Below, one piece after another: positions 57,014 to 64,000 of a stretch of DNA of 64,000 bases (its first letter is position 1; each line of letters begins with the position of its first letter). The notes beneath the pieces were generated by a model. The model was not told the origin of the DNA, ran no database searches, and saw only the letters and a list, made by a program, of their open reading frames with translations. The stretch covers positions 3,426,036 to 3,490,035 of the forward strand of contig CP060501.1 in NCBI GenBank assembly GCA_024760545.1, read 5' to 3'. Source of the DNA: Nitrospira sp. GTDB lineage: Bacteria > Nitrospirota > Nitrospiria > Nitrospirales > Nitrospiraceae. The translations under genes were made by a program, and so were the position numbers.

Positions 57014-57866
57014 GACTTCCCTCTCAAGAGTGGATTGATAGGCTACCGACAATGATGTTCATAGAACGGTCATAGGTAGGTTTAGAGTTCCGGCACTAAC
57101 AACCGTAGTATCGATCTACGCACCGTCCTATTTTTCATCGTTAAAGCATGTGCTCCGACCCTGTGCACGTGAAGTGGGAAATCGCGATTTAGGATGAATC
57201 GTATATTGCAAATGTATGAATACCCAGAAGTTTTGAGAAATGGTCCGCTCAGAGTTAGAGTCGGCGTCGGTCGGCATCGAATGAGGTGGGCGATTTGACT
57301 CCACTTTCGCGGAGAAATGTGACCTGGTTACGTTAAGATCACAGGGATGGAAACTTCCCGTCGTGTGGGGATGTGAGATTCGGCTAGGGAATAGCTAAAA
57401 AGAAGGCAACCATTGTCTCGGAATGGGTCCTTCATTCGAACATGTTGGATGTGCTCATCTGCTGTTCAAGCCCACCTCACTCCACCCCACTCGGGCCTAT
57501 TCCAGCTAACATCGAGTTCAAGTCTTACTATTGGATATGCTTGGCCTGAATGAGTCTGAGTAGGCTGGAAGAGGGTAGACGAAAAGCTTTCCTCGACCGC
57601 GGGTCGTCTTACGCGCAATGACCCTCCGATCGTTGCCCAGCTCCCGCGGGTGAGAAGTCAATTTGATCGTATCTCCAATACACTATACAAACATCTTCCC
57701 ACAGATGACGCAAATTGAGTGCATGGCGACACGTCTGTGCGGGTCAGTGGCATTCTGAGTCGCTGTAGTGCGTGATCCGCGATATCGACCTCGCCTCCCC
57801 CCGAGGAAAATGCGTGACCACCAACGCCAAGTGCCAATCGGCGTACATGCATGCACACCGATGCAT
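57014..57866. other. long gene-poor region with a family 2 repeat
   Basis: About 850 bases without a supported gene. The family 2 repeat copy lies at 57463-57604. The remainder is relatively A/T-rich and carries only short open frames without ribosome sites. No transposase motif, tRNA or CRISPR was recognised. Confidence 0.55.
57463..57604. repeat. family 2 imperfect palindromic repeat, copy 1
   Basis: About 142 bases sharing the order TGNTCAAGCCCAC, CTCCA/TCCAACTCCAGC, GGCCTGA, GAGTAGG, TGGAA, AAAAGCTTTCCT and CGCGGGT with the copy at 62652. The left CCTATTCCAGC pairs with the right GCTGGAAGAGG, so the element can fold on itself. Confidence 0.6.
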
Positions 57867-58361
57867 TCAGCGGATTGGGTGGATATCGACAACAATGTTG
57901 TCTTCATTCAACTCTACTTGCACGAGTTGACCTTCCTTGAGAACAGCCAGCCTGCTGCCGGCAGATTCATCCACAGCAAAAGTTTGCTTCCGTCCCGCAG
58001 TGTTGATCTCGATGACTTCCCAGAGCCGGTCCGCATAAGACAACTTGCCAGCGATGCTGTGATGCCCTGCAGCTGGAACATCTTTCCTGTGCAGATCGAT
58101 CAACAGGTTGTTATCATCGATGACCAAGATAACCTCATCTCCCACCTTGGCTTGGGATAGCCCCATGCGCTCCGCCTTGTGGATGCTCACTTCACGATGC
58201 CCCAGCCGCTCCGTTGATTTGAAATACATGAGCCCTGATTGGATCTTTTCGATCGTGGTCGTGAGCTGTTGATGCGCGGGCGGCTCGGTTTGGCCGGCCA
58301 CACTCCCACCCCACGCGAGACCTATCGCCACAATAATGATGATGACAAGAATGGGGCGCAT
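57867..58361 (-). CDS. exported hypothetical protein
   Basis: A 164-residue protein with a signal peptide (ILVIIIIVAIGLAWGGSVAG) and a beta-rich mature region containing two SH3-like segments (KVGDEVILVIDDNNLLIDL and KEGQLVQVELNEDNIVVDI). These may be tandem repeats of one module. No family is recognised. AAAGGAGGGG lies before the ATG at 58361. Its first 40 bases overlap the RRM-like frame at 58322-58654 on the same strand. Confidence 0.6.
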   Translation of the reverse strand: MRPILVIIIIVAIGLAWGGSVAGQTEPPAHQQLTTTIEKIQSGLMYFKSTERLGHREVSIHKAERMGLSQAKVGDEVILVIDDNNLLIDLHRKDVPAAGHHSIAGKLSYADRLWEVIEINTAGRKQTFAVDESAGSRLAVLKEGQLVQVELNEDNIVVDIHPIR

Positions 58362-58654
58362 AATTCCCCTCCTTTCATCTCTTCCCCAGTAGAGGGAGGA
58401 GACCATCGCGTGTACTGTCCAGAGAACAGGTCGAGTCTTCGCTCTTTCAGTCGGTTCCGGTTGAAGGCCATCGTTATTTCTTCAGCCTTCTCTGACAAGC
58501 CTATCTCGACAAACTGATTGCCCAATGGCTGACCGCTGGTCTTGATCTTGATCACACATGCCGAAGTGACCGTGCGCTCTGGCGCACGGAGTAGGCGAGA
58601 CCACATGTCCATCACGGAACTTGTCAGGCGCTCCACATAAATCCTTGGACTCAT
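58322..58654 (-). CDS. diverged RRM-type protein, possibly non-functional
   Basis: A 110-residue frame that aligns without gaps to the RRM protein at 32364 over the first 50 residues: MSPRIYVERL with MGAKIYVGGL, VTSACVI with VASARII, SGQPLG with TGQSRG, and QFVEI with GFVEM. RNP-1 is changed from RGFGFVEM to LGNQFVEI, losing the Phe that stacks on RNA. The C-terminal part has no Gly-rich tail. It overlaps the next gene by 40 bases. The frame may be a decaying duplicate or a rewired relative. GAGG lies 5 bases before the ATG. Confidence 0.5.
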   Translation of the reverse strand: MSPRIYVERLTSSVMDMWSRLLRAPERTVTSACVIKIKTSGQPLGNQFVEIGLSEKAEEITMAFNRNRLKERRLDLFSGQYTRWSPPSTGEEMKGGELCAPFLSSSLLWR

Positions 58655-58841
58655 GTGTGCCTCATGAAGAGAGGTGCAGGCTAATTATGGCGTTAGAGCG
58701 GCGGAGACTGAAAGAGGGTTGCCCAAGCAAGCTCCAGGACACGCAAGGGCAAGACCAGTCAACGCGGCTGGAACGTCTTAGTTAAATGCTAGGCGCATAG
58801 AGGCGGCTTCGTCAAGCAGTATCTCCAGGGTACTCATCTTG

Positions 58842-58884
58842 TGCTCGATCCTACCTTATTCCACCTCTCTCTGGCCTACTCCAG
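58842..58884. repeat. family 2 repeat, left-half fragment
   Basis: Forty-three bases that align without gaps to the left part of the copy at 57463 (33 of 43 identical by eye). The right half is missing, and the gene relic begins 12 bases later. Confidence 0.5.
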
Positions 58885-58896
58885 GGAGCCGGGTCG

Positions 58897-59021
58897 AGTG
58901 CCGGGAAGGCTTTGGAGGATAACGAGAAGAAGTCTTGAGGGAAGTGGTCTCGCCGAATCGGAGCTGCTAGTGCGCCATCAGGTCCAACGTATCTTTCTAG
59001 CCGTGCTCGCAGAAGACATTT
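58897..59021 (+). pseudogene. decayed copy of the end of the 54009 membrane-protein gene
   Basis: Reads SAGKALEDNEKKS then a TGA then GK, matching SAGRALREQEKKSGGK of the intact gene, with TGG changed to TGA. The similarity continues through the intergenic bases TCTCGCCGAA, ATCTTTCT, GCTCGC and GACATTT in the same order. The first about 74 codons are absent. This is a partial duplication now in decay. Confidence 0.7.
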
Positions 59022-59027
59022 ATGGCA

Positions 59028-59092
59028 TCCGCGTCCAAAACCCTTGTAAATTCAAAAGTAGAGATAGTCGATTTCTCGAGGGGTTTGAATTA
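59028..59092. repeat. family 3 dispersed repeat, copy C
   Basis: CAAAACCCTTGTAAATTCAAAAG, split here, followed by AGTCGATTTCTC and GGGGTTTGAATTA, matching copy B. The AAACCC and GGGTTT arms are kept. It lies directly after the decayed gene end. Confidence 0.55.
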
Positions 59093-59302
59093 TCCTAAAG
59101 CCCGTTCAAAAACTAATAACTTGGGAACGGGAGAGATGAAGCATCGCGCAGCCCTCAAAATGAGACTATCTATATGAGTGGTCGAAGCCCCATGCCGGGA
59201 CTCATTCGACTGTAAGAATTGCAGCCTTTGGACGACGAACCGATAGGTCATGTCAGACCACTAGTAGACTCAGCGGTACTCTCCACAGGAACAGAGGTGG
59301 CC

Positions 59303-59986
59303 ATGAAGATCACGGAGATCTGGAGATATCCGGTTAAGACAATGGCAGGCGAGAAACTGCAACGGGTACGCATTGGGCCGCTCGGAATTGAAGGCGACCG
59401 AGTTGTACATGTCGAGGACGCCCGGGGACGGGTAATCACCTCACGCTCTCATCCACGTTTCCTGGGTCATAAGGGTACGCTGGGTCTGGATGGCGAACCT
59501 CTGGTGGACCGTCGACCATGGGACAGTCCAGAGGTCGCCGTCGAGGTCACAGATATAGCTAGCCCAGGCGCGAAGCTGGTGCGCTACGACGGCATTGAAC
59601 GCTTCGATGTACTGCCGTTGCTGGTGGCCACCGACGGTGCCATCGCCGCCTTCGGTCACGACCATCGCCGCTTGCGGCCCAACCTCGTGATCGGTGCCGT
59701 CCAGGGATTGACTGAGCGCGAATGGCCAGGCGGCTGCTTGCGTATCGGCACGGTGCTCATTGGGGTCCAGGATTTGCGCCTACGGTGCATCATGACTTCG
59801 TACGATCCTGACACGCAAGTCCAAGACAAAGAAATCACCCGCGGCATCTATCGGAGGTTCGAGGGCAAACTCGCGCTCAATTGCTTCGTGATCGAGAGCG
59901 GCGAAATCTCTGTGGGCGACAATGTGCAACTAGTCCGTGGCCGTGCTTGCGCTGAATCCGCCGCTGCCGCAGTCTTCACCGAGTAG
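59303..59986 (+). CDS. MOSC-domain protein
   Basis: A 227-residue protein with an N-terminal MOSC beta-barrel (ITEIWRYPVKTMAGEKLQ) and a MOSC domain. The conserved Cys in LRCIMTSYDPDTQ would hold sulfur or a molybdenum-cofactor ligand. Family members (YcbX, mARC-like) reduce N-hydroxylated compounds or handle Moco sulfur. GLTEREWPGGCLRIG is typical of the second half. ATG at 59303; a longer frame upstream lacks support. An alpha/beta hydrolase follows 32 bases later. Confidence 0.85.
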   Translation: MKITEIWRYPVKTMAGEKLQRVRIGPLGIEGDRVVHVEDARGRVITSRSHPRFLGHKGTLGLDGEPLVDRRPWDSPEVAVEVTDIASPGAKLVRYDGIERFDVLPLLVATDGAIAAFGHDHRRLRPNLVIGAVQGLTEREWPGGCLRIGTVLIGVQDLRLRCIMTSYDPDTQVQDKEITRGIYRRFEGKLALNCFVIESGEISVGDNVQLVRGRACAESAAAAVFTE

Positions 59987-60018
59987 CCTAACCAAGCCCA
60001 ACAACAAGAGAGGTTCTA

Positions 60019-60915
60019 ATGAACTACGTACCCGCCATCACAGACACCACAGTGCGGACCGGAACCATCGAGGTCCAAGGGCTCAACATCTTTTACCGCG
60101 AAGCGGGTAGGCCCGGTAGTCCCAAGCTTGTGTTGCTCCACGGCTTTCCAGCCTCATCGCATCAATACCGCAACCTCATTCCAGCGCTGGCACACAAGTT
60201 CCATGTCATCTCGATGGATTACCCCGGCTTCGGCAACAGCGCCTTGCCAGATCCGACCGAGTACTCATACACCTTTGACAAGACCTCGGACGTGGTCGAG
60301 GGTTTTCTGAACCAAAAAGGCTTCACCCGCTTCGGTCTCTTCGTGCAGGACTACGGCGGTCCGGTGGGCTTCCGCATCCTTGCGCGCCGCCCGGAATGGT
60401 TGGAATGGCTGATCGTCCAGAATACCAACGCCTATGAGGAGGGTTTCACGGCCGCCTGGGATGGTTTCCGCAACGCGCTGTGGAAGAAACGGACACCCGA
60501 ATCGGAAAAGCCGCTCATGGGCTTCCTGGAAGTGGACGCTATCCGAAGCATTTATCTCCACGGGCACAAGAAACCGGAGTTGATCAGCCCGGACAACTGG
60601 AACATGGATGCTTGCTGCATGGGGCGTCCGCAGGCGCGGCGGATACAGATGGAATTCTTTTATGACTACCGCAACAACGTCACCCTCTATCCGAAGTGGC
60701 AAGAGTTTCTGCGCAGTCGCAGTCCCAAGACCATCATCTTCTGGGGCCAGGACGACATCTTCTTCACCCGCGAAGGCGGCGAGGCCTATTTCCGGGATTT
60801 GCCCCAGGCTGAAATGCATCGGCTCGATTCAGGCCACTTCGCGGTAGAGGACTGCCTAGAGTACATCGCCAGAAACATCCGTCGATTTTACGACGAGAAG
60901 GTGGCTGTCAGGTAG
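60019..60915 (+). CDS. alpha/beta hydrolase (dehalogenase/epoxide hydrolase-like)
   Basis: A 298-residue hydrolase. LHGFPASSHQYRNL is the oxyanion motif, the nucleophile is Asp111 in FVQDYGGPVGF and the His is in DSGHFAVED, with the acid in FWGQDDIFF. An Asp nucleophile is typical of haloalkane dehalogenases and epoxide hydrolases rather than esterases. The halide-stabilising residues cannot be assigned, so the substrate is unknown. No signal peptide. Confidence 0.88.
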   Translation: MNYVPAITDTTVRTGTIEVQGLNIFYREAGRPGSPKLVLLHGFPASSHQYRNLIPALAHKFHVISMDYPGFGNSALPDPTEYSYTFDKTSDVVEGFLNQKGFTRFGLFVQDYGGPVGFRILARRPEWLEWLIVQNTNAYEEGFTAAWDGFRNALWKKRTPESEKPLMGFLEVDAIRSIYLHGHKKPELISPDNWNMDACCMGRPQARRIQMEFFYDYRNNVTLYPKWQEFLRSRSPKTIIFWGQDDIFFTREGGEAYFRDLPQAEMHRLDSGHFAVEDCLEYIARNIRRFYDEKVAVR

Positions 60916-61309
60916 TGGGGTTATGGGACATGGCGACCTGGACTGAGTTTCCGTGCGCCGGTCAGCGTGGCCGTAGTGTGAAACCGCCAAACCTTCATTC
61001 CAGCGGCCCGGCTAAAGCCAGCGGTTGAAGTTACATGTCCTGTAGTTAATCGAGTCTGCAGATCTACATAGTGCCCATCAGAATATGGAGAGGAGCAAAT
61101 TGCTTAAAGCAGTTCGGGGATACGGCGCCCACTCCCATTTGTTCACGGGCTTCCCAATGATGTCTCATGGCAACGTGTTCGTCTGGATATATCAGAATTT
61201 GTGCGACTAAAGTACGCCAAACATCCCGCTTGGATTACGCTTTCTAGCGGGTCCCGTCTCGTAAGAGATGGAACAAGTAACATCGATAAAATTCTAGTTC
61301 AGGACGTCA
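60916..61309. other. gene-poor stretch with possible gene remnants
   Basis: About 390 bases between the hydrolase and the oxidoreductase relic. An open frame from a GTG at 61201 encodes a plausible but unidentified segment (WITLSSGSRLVRDGTSNIDK) that runs into the relic region. Upstream of it, GAGAGGAGC precedes a short frame. No intact gene is supported. Confidence 0.4.
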
Positions 61310-61908
61310 ATGGCACCATCAATGAAAACGTCAAGAAGGTTGTTGCCGACATTCAAAATCGAAAGAGCTATCCAGAGACACACGCGCATCATCGTGACAC
61401 ACTATGGCGAACTGGATGCCATTTGTGTGGTTGACGAAGAGTGCCCCGAGCCGAAAAGTGGTGAAGTGCGGGTGAGAGTGTTGGCCGCAGGGGTCTCCTT
61501 GCCCGACCTGATGGTGCGGGAGGGCATCCATCCCGAAACGCCTCCACTGCCCTTCACGCCCGGGTGGGATTTAGTGGTTGAGGTGGATCGACTCGGCGCA
61601 GGTGTCTCCGGAGGTGAGCCAGGTCAGATGGTTGCCGCGCTGCCGATTCGAGGTGCGTACGAGGAATTCGTCTGCCTGCCACCCGATGAACTGGTGCCCG
61701 TACCATCGGGGTGAAACCGGTGTTGTTTCAACAAGATTTGATCGCCCTCTTCGAGCTCCTACACCAGCGGAAGATCCAGCCGTTGATCGCGCAGCGAATC
61801 CCATTTCCCAAGGCAAGGCGCGCACATGAGTTGCTCGGGACGGGAGGGGTGATAGGAAAGATCGTGCTTGTGCCCAACGAGTCGTCGCTTGAGTCGGGCG
61901 CATCATAG
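61310..61908 (+). pseudogene. zinc-type alcohol dehydrogenase/quinone reductase relic with internal deletion
   Basis: Two halves of a medium-chain (MDR) oxidoreductase in different frames. Part one (61394-61714) has the GroES-like domain: GEVRVRVLAAGVSLPDLMVREG, split here, FTPGWDLVVEVD, and ends at TGA. Part two (61711-61908) has the C-terminus: LFELLHQRKIQPLIAQRIP and ELLGTGGVIGKIVL. The Rossmann domain between them, about 140 residues in this family, is missing and the frame shifts at the junction. The nucleotide-binding GxGxxG is absent, so it is inactive. Confidence 0.78.
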
Positions 61909-61950
61909 CAACGCCGTCCAGCTTTGGCACTACGTACGCGACGTAATACT

Positions 61951-62610
61951 ATGTTCGCAGGCCACATCGGTGCAGCACTAGCCATCGGGCGGGCGGAACG
62001 GCGCGTCAATCTCGGTATTCTGGTCTTTGCCGCACTCCTCCTTGATGTCATGCTCTGGACCTTCATTCTTTTGGGGTGGGAATCAGTCGTCATTCGTGAC
62101 AACTTTGCTGCCACCCACCAGCCGGAGTTTATCTTCCCCTATTCGCACAGTCTGCTCGCGGCCATTGCATCGTCCGCCCTGGCTGGTGCCGCCGCCTTCC
62201 TTTGGTATCCGCGAATGAACTCGCTGAAGTTACGCGCGGCGGTTTGCGTCGCCACTGCTGTCTTCTCACACTGGCTCCTGGATGCGCTCGTGCATATTCC
62301 CGAGCTACCGCTAGCGGGAGAGAATTCGTTAAAGGTGGGGCTTGGCATGTGGAGCAGAATGCCGGTGGCGCTCTCCGTCGAGGCGTTCATCACCATAGCG
62401 GGACTTTGCCTGTTTCTTGCCGGCAACCCAATCTCGCGAGCCAGGAAATTCTGGGTGACGGCACTGGCGTGTTCTCTGATGGCCTTCACTGCAGTTGGGA
62501 TGACGGTTGCACCACCACCGCCTTCGGTCATGACAATGGCTTCCAGTTCGCTGGCCACCATCATAGTGGTCTGCGTGCTTGCCGGATGGCTGGGGAAACG
62601 AGCACCGTGA
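61951..62610 (+). CDS. polytopic membrane protein of the YdjM/DUF457 hydrolase type
   Basis: A 219-residue membrane protein with about six helices. An N-terminal FAGHIGAALAIGRAE, FPYSHSLLAA and HWLLDALVHIPELP resemble the metal-binding His/Asp set of YdjM/DUF457 membrane hydrolases. The ATG at 61951 begins the conserved His segment. Function is unknown. It precedes a family 2 repeat. Confidence 0.7.
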   Translation: MFAGHIGAALAIGRAERRVNLGILVFAALLLDVMLWTFILLGWESVVIRDNFAATHQPEFIFPYSHSLLAAIASSALAGAAAFLWYPRMNSLKLRAAVCVATAVFSHWLLDALVHIPELPLAGENSLKVGLGMWSRMPVALSVEAFITIAGLCLFLAGNPISRARKFWVTALACSLMAFTAVGMTVAPPPPSVMTMASSSLATIIVVCVLAGWLGKRAP

Positions 62611-62651
62611 AGCATGAGCCGAACCATGCTCCGCTAATTATCCCCATTTTG

Positions 62652-62794
62652 TGCTCAAGCCCACATCACACCAACTCATCCCATCCAACTCCAGCCAAGA
62701 AGGTGCTTTGGTTTAAACTACTGATAGCATTGGCCTGAGTGAGCCTGAGTAGGATGGAATGGGACAGCTAAAAAGCTTTCCTAACCCGCGGGTT
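62652..62794. repeat. family 2 imperfect palindromic repeat, copy 2
   Basis: About 143 bases aligned with the copy at 57463; left CATCCCATCCAACTCC pairs with right GTAGGATGGAATGGGA. It fills most of the gap between two convergent genes and may form a large hairpin in RNA. Confidence 0.6.
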
Positions 62795-62864
62795 CTATAA
62801 GTTGTTTTAATAGTCGAACAGTATGCGCCGATGGTGAGGTTTGCAGTCTGACTGTTCGATTCTC

Positions 62865-63185
62865 TCAATACACAATCGCCGGGCGTTTACCTTTGACGAT
62901 CAACAGTAGCCGTTTGAATTGTAACGGCTTGTCGGGATCACGCGTATAGTGGGTGGGATCTTCTGAGACTTCGACGTCGCTGAGCGGGAGCGACAGCTTC
63001 TGTTTGAGGTGCGGCACGGTCGTTTCCAACGCCACATCCACCAGCCGCTCCGTGCAGGCGAGCACCTCGCTGTTGATATCGCGCTGATCGTCAAACTGGA
63101 CGGTGACCCGTTCTTCAGGGTTGATCCAGGGGGTGATGAGGGCTACCTTTTCTGCGCGGCTCATGGCGGAGGGAGTGTCCATCAT
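62865..63185 (-). CDS. hypothetical soluble protein
   Basis: A 106-residue protein of unknown function. It has an acidic helical start and a short basic end (KRLLLIVKGKRPAIVY). No membrane segment, Cys pair or motif is recognised. It is in the same orientation as the exported gene at 63244, 58 bases downstream. Confidence 0.5.
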   Translation of the reverse strand: MMDTPSAMSRAEKVALITPWINPEERVTVQFDDQRDINSEVLACTERLVDVALETTVPHLKQKLSLPLSDVEVSEDPTHYTRDPDKPLQFKRLLLIVKGKRPAIVY

Positions 63186-63243
63186 GCTGCATCATACTCC
63201 CAGACGTTCCCTCAATGGCACTCGGATTTTCCCTCAGTGTTTC

Positions 63244-63615
63244 CTATTCCGGCGAGATGCCCAATCCTCCCAGCAGCGGCATGAGGCTGTCCTCCCCAGG
63301 TCCTTTTCCCTCCTTCGAGGCTGTGCTGATCTCAGAGAGTAGTTGCTCTGCTTCGGGACTCAGTTGCCGTAACTTCTCTCCAAGATGACCGGACATCAGT
63401 CCTTGCTTGATCTCGTTGTCCGTGAGTTTGCCGTCTTTGATCCCTTGTTGGAGGATCTGTGCCAGCGATTGGACCTTTGCCAGGACGTCGGGAGGCATCC
63501 CCTTCAGGATGTTGGCTGCATCCTGTCGGCCAGCCCCGAGTTGGGCATAGCATGGAACGGCCAACCACATTGAAAGCGCCACAATCGCGATCATCTGCTT
63601 CCCTGTCAATGCCAT
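63244..63615 (-). CDS. small exported hypothetical protein
   Basis: A 123-residue exported protein with a signal peptide (MIAIVALSMWLAVPCYAQ) and a helical, Lys/Glu/Gln-rich mature part (VQSLAQILQQGIKDGKLTD and LSPEAEQLLSEI). AAGGAGG lies before the ATG at 63615. Family unknown. Confidence 0.6.
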   Translation of the reverse strand: MALTGKQMIAIVALSMWLAVPCYAQLGAGRQDAANILKGMPPDVLAKVQSLAQILQQGIKDGKLTDNEIKQGLMSGHLGEKLRQLSPEAEQLLSEISTASKEGKGPGEDSLMPLLGGLGISPE

Positions 63616-63801
63616 CGCCGCCTCCTTCGTTTGACATGACGACCAAGTCATCCCCCAAATGCTGCATGATGTTTGCCAGTTTTAGACGAGAATGGAAGGA
63701 GCACTGGGTCGGAGGGTGGGGGAGCACGCGCTTCAACCGCCGAAGGCGGCACGACTCCGTACTCATTGATCAAACAGCGAATTCTTTAGGCGACTCGTCT
63801 G

Positions 63802-63826
63802 TTAGTTGGTATTGTCTATCAACTAA
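63802..63826. promoter_or_regulatory. inverted repeat upstream of the last gene
   Basis: Perfect TTAGTTG and CAACTAA arms separated by 11 bases, ending 10 bases before the GGAGG-type ribosome site. It may be an operator or a leader hairpin. Confidence 0.35.
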
Positions 63827-63850
63827 TCCTGTAGGTGGAGGAGCGCGCCG

Positions 63851-64000
63851 ATGCTTGACGGCTGGGTATTTCCGGACATAACGGTTCATTTGGTGGCCAT
63901 CCTCTGCCTACTCGTCGTGTGGCAGTACTACCAGATGCAAATCATGGCTGGTCGCATTCTTGCCGTCGATATCTTCGATCGCTCCGGCATTCGTATGTAT
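63851..64000 (+). CDS. N-terminal part of a membrane-anchored protein (runs off the edge)
   Basis: Fifty codons from an ATG with GGAGG nearby to the window edge. One hydrophobic segment (VHLVAILCLLVVWQYY) near residues 11-26 may anchor it. The rest is not visible and the family is unknown. Confidence 0.6.
   Translation, partial: MLDGWVFPDITVHLVAILCLLVVWQYYQMQIMAGRILAVDIFDRSGIRMY

Larger units (their letters stand above)
58655..59302. other. relic- and repeat-rich stretch
   Basis: About 650 bases holding part of a family 2 repeat (58842-58884), a decayed gene end (58897-59021), a family 3 repeat (59028-59092) and a CCCGTTC/GAACGGG stem (59101-59131). No intact gene was found. Confidence 0.6.

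Noticed and set aside
57240-57420. A possible insertion-sequence remnant
   Set aside because: No transposase motif or terminal repeats could be read; the impression rests on composition only.

Overview
The window looks like a chromosomal segment of a Nitrospira-type bacterium (phylum Nitrospirota). The evidence is indirect: a bacterial Pup-proteasome gene set outside the Actinobacteria, a SmbP-like metal-binding protein of the kind first described in a nitrifier, a K+-independent proton-pumping pyrophosphatase, and dense GC-rich coding with GTG/ATG starts and AAGGAGG ribosome sites. No rRNA, tRNA, CRISPR array or intact insertion sequence was recognised.

Bases 1-54,300 are mostly ordinary, tightly packed core genome. 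In order: a C-terminal gene fragment, a methyltransferase pair and a sugar dehydrogenase; hppA; the single pup gene; recJ-rel; small redox and iron genes (flavodoxin-like, bfd with a probable Fur site); pepF; two unknown genes, one with a nuclease-like pattern; a TPR/deaminase pair; an HDAC-like hydrolase; a sulfurtransferase; a SmbP-like protein; a nitrilase-family enzyme; yqgE; uvrA; a minus-strand operon tolC-like > CPBP-like > RNase Z-like > DUF3147; an M28 peptidase; an RRM protein; uvrB. The ffh-rpsP-rimM-trmD-rplS-rnhB-yraN block follows, then ftsE-ftsX-envC-like-ctpA, then thiS-thiG-thiE. The proteasome operon mpa-dop-prcB-prcA-pafA runs into an M23 peptidase gene. Several promoters of the form TTGANN-N16-18-TANNNT can be read directly upstream of these units.

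Bases about 54,300-63,000 are different. Gaps are long, genes are small and mostly secreted or of unknown function, and there are three families of short dispersed repeats. Gene relics lie here too: a decayed copy of the end of a small membrane-protein gene, a zinc-type oxidoreductase that has lost its middle, and a diverged RRM protein without the usual RNP-1 aromatics. This looks like an accessory or decaying segment. The last kilobase returns to small secreted or membrane proteins and ends inside a gene.

The most coherent system is Pup-proteasome degradation. Pup (5,133) is conjugated to lysines by PafA, removed by Dop, and captured by the Mpa coiled coil for unfolding into the PrcBA chamber. 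All five enzyme and chamber genes form one operon at 46.6-52.9 kb, but pup is about 41 kb away behind its own promoter and already ends in Gly-Gly-Glu. The most unusual single-gene features are a ThiS carrier with 18 residues after its GGG, and the decayed 54-63 kb segment with its repeat families.
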